64,000 nucleotides of DNA. It comes from Kribbella sp. VKM Ac-2569. Its GTDB lineage: Bacteria; Actinomycetota; Actinomycetes; Propionibacteriales; Kribbellaceae. The notes below the pieces were generated by a model. That model did no database searches, was not told the origin of the DNA, and saw nothing but the letters and a program-made list of their open reading frames with translations. Positions 17,385-26,207 of this stretch are shown here, piece after piece. The number at the start of each line of letters is the position of its first letter. The first letter of the stretch is position 1. The stretch covers positions 248,001 through 312,000 of the forward strand of contig NZ_SGXJ01000003.1 of the NCBI RefSeq assembly GCF_004216905.1, in the 5' to 3' direction. Position numbers and translations under genes: made by a program.

Positions 17385-17458
17385 GTATCAACCCTGTCTA
17401 TGGATGAGTACGAAACTTGGCATTAGACGTTATGGGTTGCTGGGCGCACGCTCAAGAC
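17385..17458. promoter_or_regulatory. Divergent LysR / dioxygenase promoter region
   Basis: A 74-bp region between two divergent genes that must hold both promoters and probably the LysR binding site. It includes the A/T-richer stretch TATCAACCCTGTCTATGGAT beside the LysR start. I cannot place -35 and -10 boxes with confidence. Confidence 0.4.
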
Positions 17459-17968
17459 ATGACGACGACAGCGATCTCCACTACTGACCTCACGGACCTG
17501 GTCAGCGGCGTCCGCGCCGCCATCGACCAGCACGCCGACTGGCACGGCACCGCTCAACTCGTGGCCGAGGAACTACGCCGCCACCTGCCGACTCCCGACG
17601 TACTGTCCGCTGAGCAGCGTCTCGGCTCTGAGGATAGCTACCGCAGCCACACGCTGTACGTCGAACCCGACGGATCCTTCTCGATCATCGCCCTGGTTTG
17701 GCGGCCCGGGCAGATGACCCGGATCCACGACCACGTGACCTGGTGCGTGTTCGGAGTGATCCAGGGCGTCGAACACGAGGACTTGTACGACGCCGACCTC
17801 CGGCTGATCGGCCAGAGCGACAACCAGGTCGGTGACGTGAGCGGATTCGCGCCTCCCGGCGACATCCACCGTGTCAACAACACCTCGGACCAGACGGCGA
17901 TCTCCATCCACATCTACGGCACCGACGTGACCCGCATCGGGTCGAGCGCACGCCGCTTCTACAACTGA
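17459..17968 (+). CDS. Cysteine dioxygenase-family cupin
   Basis: A 169-aa cupin of the cysteine dioxygenase type-I / 3-mercaptopropionate dioxygenase group, which oxidise a thiol to a sulfinic acid with ferrous iron. Metal ligands are visible as the two His of RIHDHVTW and the His of PPGDIHRVNN. The VFGVIQGVEHEDLY block between them is typical of the bacterial subgroup. The start at 17459 gives MTTTAIST. Whether the substrate is cysteine or a related thiol is open. The divergent LysR gene is the likely regulator. Confidence 0.85.
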   Translation: MTTTAISTTDLTDLVSGVRAAIDQHADWHGTAQLVAEELRRHLPTPDVLSAEQRLGSEDSYRSHTLYVEPDGSFSIIALVWRPGQMTRIHDHVTWCVFGVIQGVEHEDLYDADLRLIGQSDNQVGDVSGFAPPGDIHRVNNTSDQTAISIHIYGTDVTRIGSSARRFYN

Positions 17969-18328
17969 GAGTCGCGCCCGCCGGCTATGTCGTGAGCGGC
18001 ACACCACGATCACGCTCGGGCTGGTGAGTATGTTTCAGTTGTTAACGTGTCCAGGCCCTGGGTGAAGACTTTCTGCGTTCCCTTCGCGGCGGGCGCAGGG
18101 ACGAGATGCCAGGCCGGCGGGGATCACGCCGTGCGCGGAAACGCCTTTCCAGGAACGGTTTTCGGCGATGAGTCGACGAGGTCCGGTCGATTGTCGTTAC
18201 GAGACCGTGACGCGCGAATGTCTGGTTGATGTCTTGACCAACCTCCATGTGAGCGCAAACATGTGAGCGCTAACAATCGATCTGACCTGTGATGTGGGAG
18301 TGACACCTATCCCGGAGGGGAAGCGTTC
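17969..18328. other. Intergenic region with arabinose-locus control sites
   Basis: A 360-bp region with no convincing gene. The distal part holds nothing I recognise. The last 100 bp carry a TTGACC at 18234-18239, two tandem LacI-type sites at 18248-18275 and the ribosome site of the binding-protein gene (GGAGGGGAAG). Confidence 0.5.
18248..18275. promoter_or_regulatory. Tandem LacI-type operators of the arabinose transporter
   Basis: TGTGAGCGCAAACA at 18248-18261 is followed without a gap by TGTGAGCGCTAACA at 18262-18275. Both are variants of the LacI-family pattern TGTTAGCGCTAACA that occurs as a palindromic core before araB. They sit 54-81 bp before the GTG start of the binding protein, downstream of a possible -35 TTGACC. 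Confidence 0.7.
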
Positions 18329-19468
18329 GTGAAGAAGAGGTTTGTGGCCACTCTGAGTGGTGCCTTGCTGGTGCTCGGCCTGGCGGCGTGCGGCGGAGAG
18401 GGAGCGGGCGGGACCACCGACACCGCGAGTCAGCAGCCCAAGGATCTGACCATCGGGGTGTCGATGCCGACGCAGACGTCGGAGCGCTGGATCGCCGACG
18501 GCAAAGCGGTGAAGGAGAAGCTCGAGGCGAAGGGATACAAGGTCGATCTGCAGTACGCGAACGACGACATCCCGACCCAGTCGCAGCAGGTTGATCAGAT
18601 GATCACCCAGGGCGCCGACGTGCTGGTGATCGCCGCGATCGACGGCACCGCGCTCAGCAGCCAGTTGCAGGCGGCGGCCGACAAGAAGATCCCGGTGGTC
18701 GCGTACGACCGGCTGATCCGCGGCAGTCAGAACGTCGACTTCTACGTCAGCTTCGACAACTACAAGGTCGGTGTCGCTCAGGCGAAGTCACTTCTTCGAG
18801 GGCTGGGCCTGGAGAACGCGGACGGCTCGAAGGGCACCAAGACCGGGCCGCTCAACATCGAGGTCTTCGCCGGCTCATTGGACGACAACAACACGCACTT
18901 CTTCTTCCAAGGCGCCATGGACACCCTGAAGCCGTATCTGGACAACGGCTCGCTGGTCGTCAAGTCGAAGCAGACCAAGCTCGAGCAGGTCGCGATCCTG
19001 CGCTGGCAGCAGGAGGCCGCACAGAAGCGGATGGAGAACCTGCTGACGTCGAGCTACAACGACGGCGGCAAGGTGGCCGGCGTCCTCTCGCCGTACGACG
19101 GCATCTCGCGCGGCATCATCACCGCGTTGCAGAACGTCGGCTACGGCACGCCGGCCAACCCGATGCCGGCGATCACCGGTCAGGACGCGGAGATCGCGTC
19201 GGTCAAGCTCATCAACACCGGTGTCCAGAGCTCCACGATCTTCAAGGACACCCGGCTGCTGGCCGAGCAGGCCGTCAACGCGTCGGTGGCGTTCCTGGAG
19301 AAGAAGCAGCCGGAGGCCAACGACACCAAGTCGTACGACAACGGCACGAAGGTCGTCCCGGCGTACCTGCTGCCGATCCAGAGCGTCTTCAAGCAAGACA
19401 TCCAGAAGCAGCTCGTCGACTCCGGTTACTACACGGCCGCCGAGGTCGCCGCCGGTCAGGCGAAGTGA
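18329..19468 (+). CDS. chvE: ChvE-type multiple-sugar-binding protein
   Basis: A 379-aa periplasmic-binding-family lipoprotein for arabinose and related sugars. The GTG start at 18329 follows GGAGGGG. The signal is lipoprotein-type, with lipobox GLAAC near residue 21. The body matches ChvE-type proteins throughout: LTIGVSMPTQTSERWIADG, QVDQMITQGADVLVIAAIDG, VVAYDRLIRGSQNVDFYVSFDN, PAITGQDAEIASVKLI. The transporter ATPase and permease follow. Location among araBDA and LacI genes makes L-arabinose the likely substrate, though ChvE relatives accept several aldoses. Confidence 0.92.
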   Translation: MKKRFVATLSGALLVLGLAACGGEGAGGTTDTASQQPKDLTIGVSMPTQTSERWIADGKAVKEKLEAKGYKVDLQYANDDIPTQSQQVDQMITQGADVLVIAAIDGTALSSQLQAAADKKIPVVAYDRLIRGSQNVDFYVSFDNYKVGVAQAKSLLRGLGLENADGSKGTKTGPLNIEVFAGSLDDNNTHFFFQGAMDTLKPYLDNGSLVVKSKQTKLEQVAILRWQQEAAQKRMENLLTSSYNDGGKVAGVLSPYDGISRGIITALQNVGYGTPANPMPAITGQDAEIASVKLINTGVQSSTIFKDTRLLAEQAVNASVAFLEKKQPEANDTKSYDNGTKVVPAYLLPIQSVFKQDIQKQLVDSGYYTAAEVAAGQAK

Positions 19469-19472
19469 CACC

Positions 19473-19512
19473 CGGCCGGGACTCGGCGGCACCGACCGCC
19501 GAGCCCCGGCCG
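19473..19512 (+). terminator. Strong intercistronic stem-loop
   Basis: A 17-bp stem with one A-C mismatch (arms 19473-19489 and 19496-19512, loop CACCGA) begins 4 bp after the binding-protein stop. No U-tract follows. Such hairpins between binding-protein and ATPase genes usually terminate part of the transcripts or protect the upstream message, giving more binding protein than membrane complex. Confidence 0.75.
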
Positions 19513-19550
19513 CGACCTGAGGTGGACGGTGCGGCCGCGAAGGAGGCTGA

Positions 19551-21089
19551 ATGAACGACGTGCTGCTCGAGATGCGGGGCATCACCAAGCGTTTCCCCGG
19601 GGTCACGGCTCTCGAGGACGTGTCGCTCGAGGTGCGGCGTGGGGAGATCCACGCGATCTGTGGCGAGAACGGGGCCGGGAAGTCGACCCTGATGAAGGTG
19701 CTGTCCGGCGTGTACCCGACCGGCAGTTACGAGGGCGAGATCAGGTTCGACGGGAGTCCCGTCCACTTCGGCGGTATCCGTGACAGCGAATCCGTCGGGA
19801 TCGTCATCATCCATCAGGAACTGGCGCTCGTGCCCTACCTGTCGATCGCGGAGAACATCTTCCTCGGCAACGAACGCCGCGGGCGCGGCGGGCTGATCGA
19901 CTGGAACCGGGCCAACGCCGACGCCCGCGACCTGCTGGCCTCCGTCGGGCTGAACGAGAACCCGGTCTCGCCGGTGATCCAGCTCGGAGTCGGCAAGCAG
20001 CAGTTGGTCGAGATCGCCAAGGCCCTGTCGAAGGAGGTCCGGCTGCTGATCCTCGACGAGCCGACCGCCGCACTCAACGATGTGGACTCGGCCCATCTGC
20101 TCGACCTGCTCCGGCGGCTGCGGGACCGGGGGATCACCTGCATCATGATCTCCCACAAGCTCAGTGAGATCACAGCGATCGCCGACTCCACCACGGTGAT
20201 CCGGGACGGGCAGAAAGTCGAGACTCTCGACATGAGTTCCGGGGACGTCACCCAGCAGCGGATCATCCGCGGCATGGTCGGGCGCGACATCGACAGCTTC
20301 TATCCGGACCGGGTGTCCGAGCCAGGGCCGGAAGTGCTGCGGATCGAGGACTGGACGGTGTGGCATCCGGTCCAGCCGCGCCTGGTCGTCGACGGCGCGT
20401 CCCTCAACGTGCGGGCCGGCGAGGTCGTCGGCATCGCCGGACTGATGGGTGCGGGACGCACCGAACTCGCGATGAGCGTCTTCGGGCGCTCGTACGGACG
20501 CAACATCAGCGGCCGGCTGTACCTGCACGGCAAGCAGGTCCGGGCCCGAACCGTGGCCGAGGCGATCTCCAACGGCATCGCGTACGCCACCGAGGATCGC
20601 AAGCGGTACGGGCTGAACCTGATCGCCGACGTCCGTGCGAACGTCTCGGCCGCCGCGCTCGGCAAGCTGGCCCGGGCCGGCTGGATCAACGGCAACGAGG
20701 AGATCAAGGTCGCCGAGCAGGGCCGGCGGGAGATGAACATCAAGACGCGCACCGTGCTGGACACCGTCGGCACCCTGTCCGGGGGCAACCAGCAGAAGGT
20801 CGTGCTGTCCAAATGGCTCTTCACGGATCCCGACGTACTCATCCTGGACGAGCCCACCCGCGGTATCGACGTCGGAGCCAAGTTCGAGATCTACACGATC
20901 ATCAACCGGCTCGTCGCACAGGGGAAGGCGGTCATCGTCATCTCCTCCGAACTCCCTGAACTGCTGGGTATGTGCGACCGGATCTACACGTTGTCGGCCG
21001 GCCGGATCACCGGCGAGTTGCCGGTGGGAGAAGCCACTCAGGAAGACCTCATGGCGCTCATGACGAAGGAGAAGGAGCTCGCCGGATGA
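19551..21089 (+). CDS. mmsA: Multiple-monosaccharide ABC transporter ATP-binding protein
   Basis: A 512-aa protein with two fused ABC ATPase domains, typical of pentose/galactose importers. Domain 1 has Walker A GENGAGKSTLM, a degenerate signature (QLGVGKQQLVEIAKAL) and Walker B LLILDEPTAAL. Domain 2 has the altered P-loop GLMGAGRTEL usual for this class, signature LSGGNQQKVVLSKWL and VLILDEPTRGIDVG. It powers uptake of the sugar bound by the ChvE-type protein. The ATG at 19551 lies after a GAAGGAGGC site. Confidence 0.92.
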   Translation: MNDVLLEMRGITKRFPGVTALEDVSLEVRRGEIHAICGENGAGKSTLMKVLSGVYPTGSYEGEIRFDGSPVHFGGIRDSESVGIVIIHQELALVPYLSIAENIFLGNERRGRGGLIDWNRANADARDLLASVGLNENPVSPVIQLGVGKQQLVEIAKALSKEVRLLILDEPTAALNDVDSAHLLDLLRRLRDRGITCIMISHKLSEITAIADSTTVIRDGQKVETLDMSSGDVTQQRIIRGMVGRDIDSFYPDRVSEPGPEVLRIEDWTVWHPVQPRLVVDGASLNVRAGEVVGIAGLMGAGRTELAMSVFGRSYGRNISGRLYLHGKQVRARTVAEAISNGIAYATEDRKRYGLNLIADVRANVSAAALGKLARAGWINGNEEIKVAEQGRREMNIKTRTVLDTVGTLSGGNQQKVVLSKWLFTDPDVLILDEPTRGIDVGAKFEIYTIINRLVAQGKAVIVISSELPELLGMCDRIYTLSAGRITGELPVGEATQEDLMALMTKEKELAG

Positions 21090-22333
21090 CCAGCACCAAG
21101 CCTTCCGTACCAACGGAACAGGTATCAGTAGACAGCGCCGCCGCCGCATTGCACGTCGGCACCAGCGATCCGCTCACCCTGATCATGCGGAACCTGCGGC
21201 AGAGCGGCATCTACATCGCGTTCGTCGTGATCGTGGCGCTGTTCGCCTTCCTGACCGACGGTGTCCTGCTCAGCCCGGGCAACATCACCAACATCGTGCT
21301 CCAGTACTCCTACATCCTGGTGCTCGCGATCGGCATGGTGATCCTGATCATCGCCGGCCATATCGACCTGTCGGTCGGGTCGATCGTCGCGTTGACGGGC
21401 GCGGTGTCCGCCGTACTGGTCATCCAGCACGGACAGCCGTGGTGGATCGGCGTGGTGGCGGCCGTCGCGGTGGGTATCGCGGTCGGGGCCTGGCACGGCT
21501 TCTGGGTTGCGTACGTCGGCATGCCGGCGTTCATCGTGACGCTGGCCGGCATGTTGCTGTTCCGGGGCCTGACGATGCAGGTACTGGACAACGTCTCCTT
21601 GTCGCCGTTCCCGGCCGACTACCAGAAAGTGGCCAGCGGCTTCCTGAACGGCCTGATGGGCGGTCAGGGTTACGACGCGTTCACGCTGCTCATCGCCGGG
21701 TTCGCGGTAGCCGGGTATGCGGTCAGCGTGTTCCGCACCCGGTTGGCACGGATCCGCTACGAGCAGCCGGTGGAGTCGTTCCCGCTGTTCGTCACCCGTG
21801 TGCTGGCGGTCGCCGCGGTCGTCATGTACTTCGGCTGGCAGCTTGCCCACGCCCGCGGACTGCCGATCGTCCTGATCATCCTGGCCGTCCTCGTGATCGC
21901 CTACGGGTTGATGACGAAGAACACCGTCTTCGGCCGCCAGGTCTACGCGATCGGCGGCAACCTGTCGGCCGCGATGCTGTCCGGTGTGAAGGTCCGCAAG
22001 GTCAACTTCTGGATCTTCGTGAACATGGGATTCCTGGCCGGGATCGCCGGTGTCATCTACTCGTCCCGGTCCAACGGCGCCCAGCCGGCGGCCGGCAACA
22101 TGTTCGAGCTCGACGCGATTGCCGCGGCGTTCATCGGCGGCGCCGCCGTCGCGGGTGGCGTCGGCACCGTGGTCGGCGCGATGGTCGGCGGTCTGATCAT
22201 GGCGGTGATGAGCAACGGTATGCAGTTGATGGGTGTCGACCAGTCGACGCAGTCGGTCGTGAAGGGCCTGGTGCTTCTGCTGGCCGTTGCCTTCGACATC
22301 TACAACAAGCGCCGCGCCGGCGCCACCCGCTAG
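21086..22333 (+). CDS. mmsB: Multiple-monosaccharide ABC transporter permease
   Basis: A 415-aa polytopic permease of the AraH/GguB class. It overlaps the ATPase stop by ATGA. The cytoplasmic N-terminus is about 45 residues and is followed by about ten hydrophobic segments. The family block AGHIDLSVGSIVALTGAVSA and the late GRQVYAIGGNLSAAMLSGVKVRKV loop, which contacts the ATPase, are present. It forms the channel of the importer with the two upstream products. Confidence 0.92.
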   Translation: MTSTKPSVPTEQVSVDSAAAALHVGTSDPLTLIMRNLRQSGIYIAFVVIVALFAFLTDGVLLSPGNITNIVLQYSYILVLAIGMVILIIAGHIDLSVGSIVALTGAVSAVLVIQHGQPWWIGVVAAVAVGIAVGAWHGFWVAYVGMPAFIVTLAGMLLFRGLTMQVLDNVSLSPFPADYQKVASGFLNGLMGGQGYDAFTLLIAGFAVAGYAVSVFRTRLARIRYEQPVESFPLFVTRVLAVAAVVMYFGWQLAHARGLPIVLIILAVLVIAYGLMTKNTVFGRQVYAIGGNLSAAMLSGVKVRKVNFWIFVNMGFLAGIAGVIYSSRSNGAQPAAGNMFELDAIAAAFIGGAAVAGGVGTVVGAMVGGLIMAVMSNGMQLMGVDQSTQSVVKGLVLLLAVAFDIYNKRRAGATR

Positions 22334-22340
22334 GAGCACG

Positions 22341-23363
22341 GTGGATCGCTCCCTCGGTATGGCGGACGTCGCCGCACGCGCCGGGGTTTCGCACCAGACG
22401 GTGTCGAGGGTGGTCAACGCGCACCCGAACGTGGCGGCGGCGACCCGTAAGAGAGTGCTGGAGGCGATCGCCGAGCTCGGCTACCGACCCAACAGCGCAG
22501 CCCGTGCCCTGGTGACCGGGTCGTCGCGCACGATCGGCCTCGCCATCGCCAACGTGAGCCAGTACGGACCCGCACAGACCTTGCTCGGTCTGGAACATGC
22601 GGCGCGCGAGGCCGGCTACTCCCTGAACGTGTCAGTACTCGACGACGACAGCGGCGGCAACCTGATCGAGGCCGTCGAGCGGTTGGTGACGCAGTCCGTC
22701 GACGCCATCGTTGCGTTGAGCACGTATGAGGGCGCTGTTCGCGCACTACCCGTCGTGAATCCGAGAGTGCCGCTGATCACCGTCCAGGCGGAGCGTGGTG
22801 GACAGGACCTCGCGGTCTGGGTCGACCAGGAGACAGGCGCCGCACTCGCCACCAGGCACCTGCTCGAACTCGGGCACCACACTGTTCATCACGTGAGAGG
22901 GCCGGCCAACGCCCTCGAGGCGGACGCCCGGCAACGCAGCTGGCGGATCGAGCTCGAGTCGGTCGGCGCCACTGTGCCCGCTGTGCTGCACGGTGACTGG
23001 TGGCCGCCGACCGGCTACCTGGCCGGTCGCGAGCTGATCGCACGTCGTCGTGGGGGAGAGGAAGTCACAGCCGTCTTCGTAGCCAACGATCAGATGGCGC
23101 TCGGGCTGCTCAGCGCCTTCGCCGAGGGTGGGATCCGGGTACCGGAGGACATCAGCGTCGTCGGATTCGACGACGTTCCCGAGGCGCCGTACTACGCACC
23201 ACCCCTGACGACAGTTCGGCAGGACTTCGCCGAACTGGGCCGACGCGTCGTCCAAGCGGTCCTCGCGCGAATCAGCGGTACGTCGTTCCAGCCCGAGCCG
23301 GTTCAACCGCGCCTGATGGTCCGCAGTACGACCGCCCCGCCACGCCACCACAAGAAGGGGTGA
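22341..23363 (+). CDS. LacI-family regulator 1 of the arabinose locus
   Basis: A 340-aa LacI-type repressor. The GTG at 22341 follows AGGAG and sits 7 bp after the permease stop. The N-terminal DNA-binding helix-turn-helix and hinge are clear: MADVAARAGVSHQTVSRVVNAHPNVAAATRKRV...LGYRPNSAARAL. The periplasmic-binding-like effector domain follows, with VFVANDQMALGLL and SVVGFDDVPEAPYYAPPLTTVRQDF. It is in the operon of the transporter and is a candidate for the TGTKAGCGCTAACA-type sites. The inducer is probably arabinose or a downstream intermediate (inference). Confidence 0.92.
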   Translation: MDRSLGMADVAARAGVSHQTVSRVVNAHPNVAAATRKRVLEAIAELGYRPNSAARALVTGSSRTIGLAIANVSQYGPAQTLLGLEHAAREAGYSLNVSVLDDDSGGNLIEAVERLVTQSVDAIVALSTYEGAVRALPVVNPRVPLITVQAERGGQDLAVWVDQETGAALATRHLLELGHHTVHHVRGPANALEADARQRSWRIELESVGATVPAVLHGDWWPPTGYLAGRELIARRRGGEEVTAVFVANDQMALGLLSAFAEGGIRVPEDISVVGFDDVPEAPYYAPPLTTVRQDFAELGRRVVQAVLARISGTSFQPEPVQPRLMVRSTTAPPRHHKKG

Positions 23364-23399
23364 GCCCGGCCCGGCAGCGGGAATCCCTACTATTTCCCT

Positions 23400-24422
23400 A
23401 TGGCGAGAGCGAGCGAGGGGCTTGGACGAGCTCCGAGCATGACCGATGTGGCCGCCGCGGCTGGCGTCTCGCATCAGACCGTATCCCGGGTGCTGAACGG
23501 ATCGGAGCTGGTGCGGGACGGGACCCGGACGCGCGTGCTGGCGGCGATCGCTGAGCTGGGCTATCGGCGCAACAACGCGGCCCGGCTCCTCGTCACGAAC
23601 AGGTCGCACCGCATCGGGATGATCTCGGCGCATCTGGTTCTCCACGGGCCGAGCATGATCGCTGTGTCGGTTCAGGACGCCGGGCACAAGGCGGGGTACG
23701 ACGTCTCGCTCGTCGCGGTCGAGGACTTCACGGCGCAGTCGCTCAGGGAGGCCGTCGACCGCCTCCTCGACGAGGCGGTCGAGGCGATCGTCGTGGCCGT
23801 CGCCCATCGCGAGGCACTCGAGCAGGTCAGCTCCCTCGAGTTGCCCGTACCACTGGTCGTCGTCCAAGGGGTGAGCGATGGGCAGCGGATGGCGGTGGGA
23901 ATCGACCAGGAAGCGGGTGCCCGCCTGGCGGTGGAGCATTTGCTCGACCTCGGCCATCGCCATGTCGCCCATGTCACCGGGCCGCTGGAGTGGGTGGAAG
24001 CCGGCCAGCGGCGTGCGGGCTGGCAGAGCGCGCACGAGCATCGCCATGTTCTGCCGGGACCGGAGCTCGGCGGCGACTGGTCGCCGGAGAGCGGGTACGA
24101 GGCCGGTCTGCGGATCGCCGAGGACCCGGACGTGACGGCAGTCTTCGTGGCCAACGACGGGATGGCCATCGGGCTGATGTACGCCTTGCACGAGAAGGGC
24201 CGCGACGTCCCTGGTGAGATCAGTGTCGTCGGATTCGACGACGTGCCCGAGGCGCGGTACCTCTGGCCGGCTCTCACGACCATCGACCAGGAGTTCTCCC
24301 TGCTCGGCGTGCGCGCTGTCGAGCTGACCCTGCGGGCGCTCGGCGGTGAGGGCGATCCGGCGGCCGAGCTGATCCGTCCAGCGCTCGTCGTACGCGACTC
24401 CACGGGCCCACCGCGGTACTGA
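23400..24422 (+). CDS. LacI-family regulator 2 of the arabinose locus
   Basis: A 340-aa second LacI-type regulator, a paralogue of the previous gene (MTDVAAAAGVSHQTVSRVLNGSELVRDGTRTRVLAAIAELGYRRNNAARLL; VFVANDGMAIGLM; SVVGFDDVPEARYLWPALTTIDQEF). The DNA-recognition helix HQTVSRV is identical in the two, so they could bind overlapping sites or form mixed dimers. No clear ribosome site precedes the ATG at 23400. It lies just before the araB operator. Confidence 0.9.
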   Translation: MARASEGLGRAPSMTDVAAAAGVSHQTVSRVLNGSELVRDGTRTRVLAAIAELGYRRNNAARLLVTNRSHRIGMISAHLVLHGPSMIAVSVQDAGHKAGYDVSLVAVEDFTAQSLREAVDRLLDEAVEAIVVAVAHREALEQVSSLELPVPLVVVQGVSDGQRMAVGIDQEAGARLAVEHLLDLGHRHVAHVTGPLEWVEAGQRRAGWQSAHEHRHVLPGPELGGDWSPESGYEAGLRIAEDPDVTAVFVANDGMAIGLMYALHEKGRDVPGEISVVGFDDVPEARYLWPALTTIDQEFSLLGVRAVELTLRALGGEGDPAAELIRPALVVRDSTGPPRY

Positions 24423-24425
24423 CGG

Positions 24426-24437
24426 GTTAGCGCTAAC
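24426..24437. promoter_or_regulatory. LacI-type operator upstream of araB
   Basis: GTTAGCGCTAAC, a perfect 12-bp palindrome with CG at its centre, 4 bp after the stop of the second LacI gene and 105 bp before araB. It is the ideal form of the half-conserved sites at 18248-18275 and 24481-24494. Confidence 0.75.
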
Positions 24438-24466
24438 AGCCCCCGTCCAAATGGCCGTTGGCGTTC

Positions 24467-24496
24467 TTGACAAGCTAGAATGTTAGCGTTCACAAT
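24467..24496 (+). promoter_or_regulatory. Candidate araB promoter overlapped by a LacI-type site
   Basis: TTGACA at 24467-24472 and CACAAT at 24491-24496 are 18 bp apart and may be the -35 and -10 boxes. TGTTAGCGTTCACA at 24481-24494, a one-mismatch inverse of the site at 18262, covers the spacer and -10, which would block polymerase when occupied. Confidence 0.6.
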
Positions 24497-24542
24497 CTCG
24501 GAACTGATGCTGTTCCTGCACATCATCAGAGAGGATCTGTGC

Positions 24543-26207
24543 ATGAGCCCCGAAGAGCAGTACGTCGTCGGAGTCGACTTCGGTACGTTGTCCGGCCGGG
24601 CCGTTGTCGTTCGCGTGAATGACGGGGCCGAGCTCGGTACCGGCGTCCACGAGTACGCGCACGCCGTGATCGACGACCGGCTGCCGGCGACCGGTCTGCG
24701 GCTGCCGCCGGAGTGGGCCCTGCAGGTCCCCGACGACTACCGCGAGGTGCTCAGGACCGCCGTCCCCGCGGCGATCGCCGCGTCCGGGATCGACCCGGCG
24801 CGAGTGATCGGAATCGCTACCGACTTCACCGCCTGCACGATGGTTCCGTGCCTCGCCGACGGTACGCCGCTGAACGAGGCCGACGGGTTCGCGGACAGAC
24901 CGCATGCGTACGTCAAGCTGTGGAAGCACCACGCCGCACAGCCGCAGGCCGACCGCATCAACGAGCTCGCCCGCGAGCGGGGCGAGGACTGGCTCCCGCG
25001 GTACGGCGGCCTGATCTCGTCGGAGTGGGAGTTCGCCAAGGCGCTGCAGTTCTTCGAGGAGGACCGCCCGCTCTACGACCGGATGGAGCACTGGGTCGAG
25101 GCGGCCGACTGGATCGTGTGGCAGCTGTGCGGGCGCTACGTCCGCAACGCCTGCACCGCCGGCTACAAGGGCATCCTGCAGGACGGCCGGTACCCGTCGA
25201 TCGACTTCCTCGAAGGCCTCGCGCCCGGCTTCGGGACTTTCGTCGCAGACAAGCTGGAACATCCGATCGGGCAGCTCGGCTCCGCGGCCGGCCGGTTGAC
25301 TGCCGAGGCAGCTGCGTGGACCGGGCTCCCCGAAGGCATCGCGGTCGCCGTCGGGAACGTCGACGCGCACGTGACAGCGCCCGCGGCGCAGGCAGTGGAC
25401 CCGGGGCAGATGGTCGCCATCATGGGTACGTCGACGTGTCACGTCATGAGCGCGGACGCGCTGCGTGAGGTGCCCGGCATGTGCGGCGTTGTCGACGGCG
25501 GCATCATCGCGGGCCGCTGGGGCTACGAAGCCGGTCAGAGCGGCGTCGGCGACATCTTCGGCTGGTACGTCGACAACGCCGTGCCGCCGTCGTACCACGA
25601 AGCTGCTGCCGCCGCGGGGGAGTCGTTGCACGAGCACCTGACGAAGCTCGCGGCCGATCAAGCGGTGGCTGAGCACGGGCTCGTCGCGCTCGACTGGCAC
25701 AGCGGCAACCGGTCAGTGCTCGTCGACCACGAACTCTCCGGACTGGTCGTCGGCCAGACGTTGGCGACCCGCCCCGAGGACGGCTACCGCGCCCTGCTCG
25801 AGGCGACCGCGTTCGGTACCCGCGTCATCGTCGAGACGTTCGCAAACAGCGGCGTACCGGTGATGGAATTGATCATCGCCGGCGGGCTCGCGAAGAACGC
25901 CCTCCTGATGCAGATCTACGCCGACGTCACCAGGCTTCCGCTGTCGATCATCGACTCGGAACAGGGGCCGGCGCTGGGTTCGGCCATCCACGCGGCGGTC
26001 GCTGCCGGTGCCTATCCCGACGTACCGACGGCGGCCAAGAGCATGGGCAAGGTCCGGCGCGGCGTCCACCTCCCGGACGAGGAACGGGCCAAGGCCTACG
26101 ACGAGCTGTTCGAGGTGTACCTCGAGCTGCACGACTACTTCGGGCGGCATACCAAGTTGATGCGACAGTTGAAGGCGATCCGGCGCAGGGCAGTGGAGGC
26201 CAAGTGA
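24543..26207 (+). CDS. araB: Ribulokinase
   Basis: A 554-aa FGGY-family kinase that phosphorylates L-ribulose with ATP. The ATG at 24543, after AGAGAGGATC, places the nucleotide-binding GVDFGTLSGRAVVVRV at the extreme N-terminus as expected. Other family marks are GIATDFTACTMVPC, GYKGILQDG, AIMGTSTCHVM and the C-terminal GGLAKNALLMQIYADV. It begins the araB-araD-araA order, overlapping araD by GTGA. Confidence 0.94.
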   Translation: MSPEEQYVVGVDFGTLSGRAVVVRVNDGAELGTGVHEYAHAVIDDRLPATGLRLPPEWALQVPDDYREVLRTAVPAAIAASGIDPARVIGIATDFTACTMVPCLADGTPLNEADGFADRPHAYVKLWKHHAAQPQADRINELARERGEDWLPRYGGLISSEWEFAKALQFFEEDRPLYDRMEHWVEAADWIVWQLCGRYVRNACTAGYKGILQDGRYPSIDFLEGLAPGFGTFVADKLEHPIGQLGSAAGRLTAEAAAWTGLPEGIAVAVGNVDAHVTAPAAQAVDPGQMVAIMGTSTCHVMSADALREVPGMCGVVDGGIIAGRWGYEAGQSGVGDIFGWYVDNAVPPSYHEAAAAAGESLHEHLTKLAADQAVAEHGLVALDWHSGNRSVLVDHELSGLVVGQTLATRPEDGYRALLEATAFGTRVIVETFANSGVPVMELIIAGGLAKNALLMQIYADVTRLPLSIIDSEQGPALGSAIHAAVAAGAYPDVPTAAKSMGKVRRGVHLPDEERAKAYDELFEVYLELHDYFGRHTKLMRQLKAIRRRAVEAK

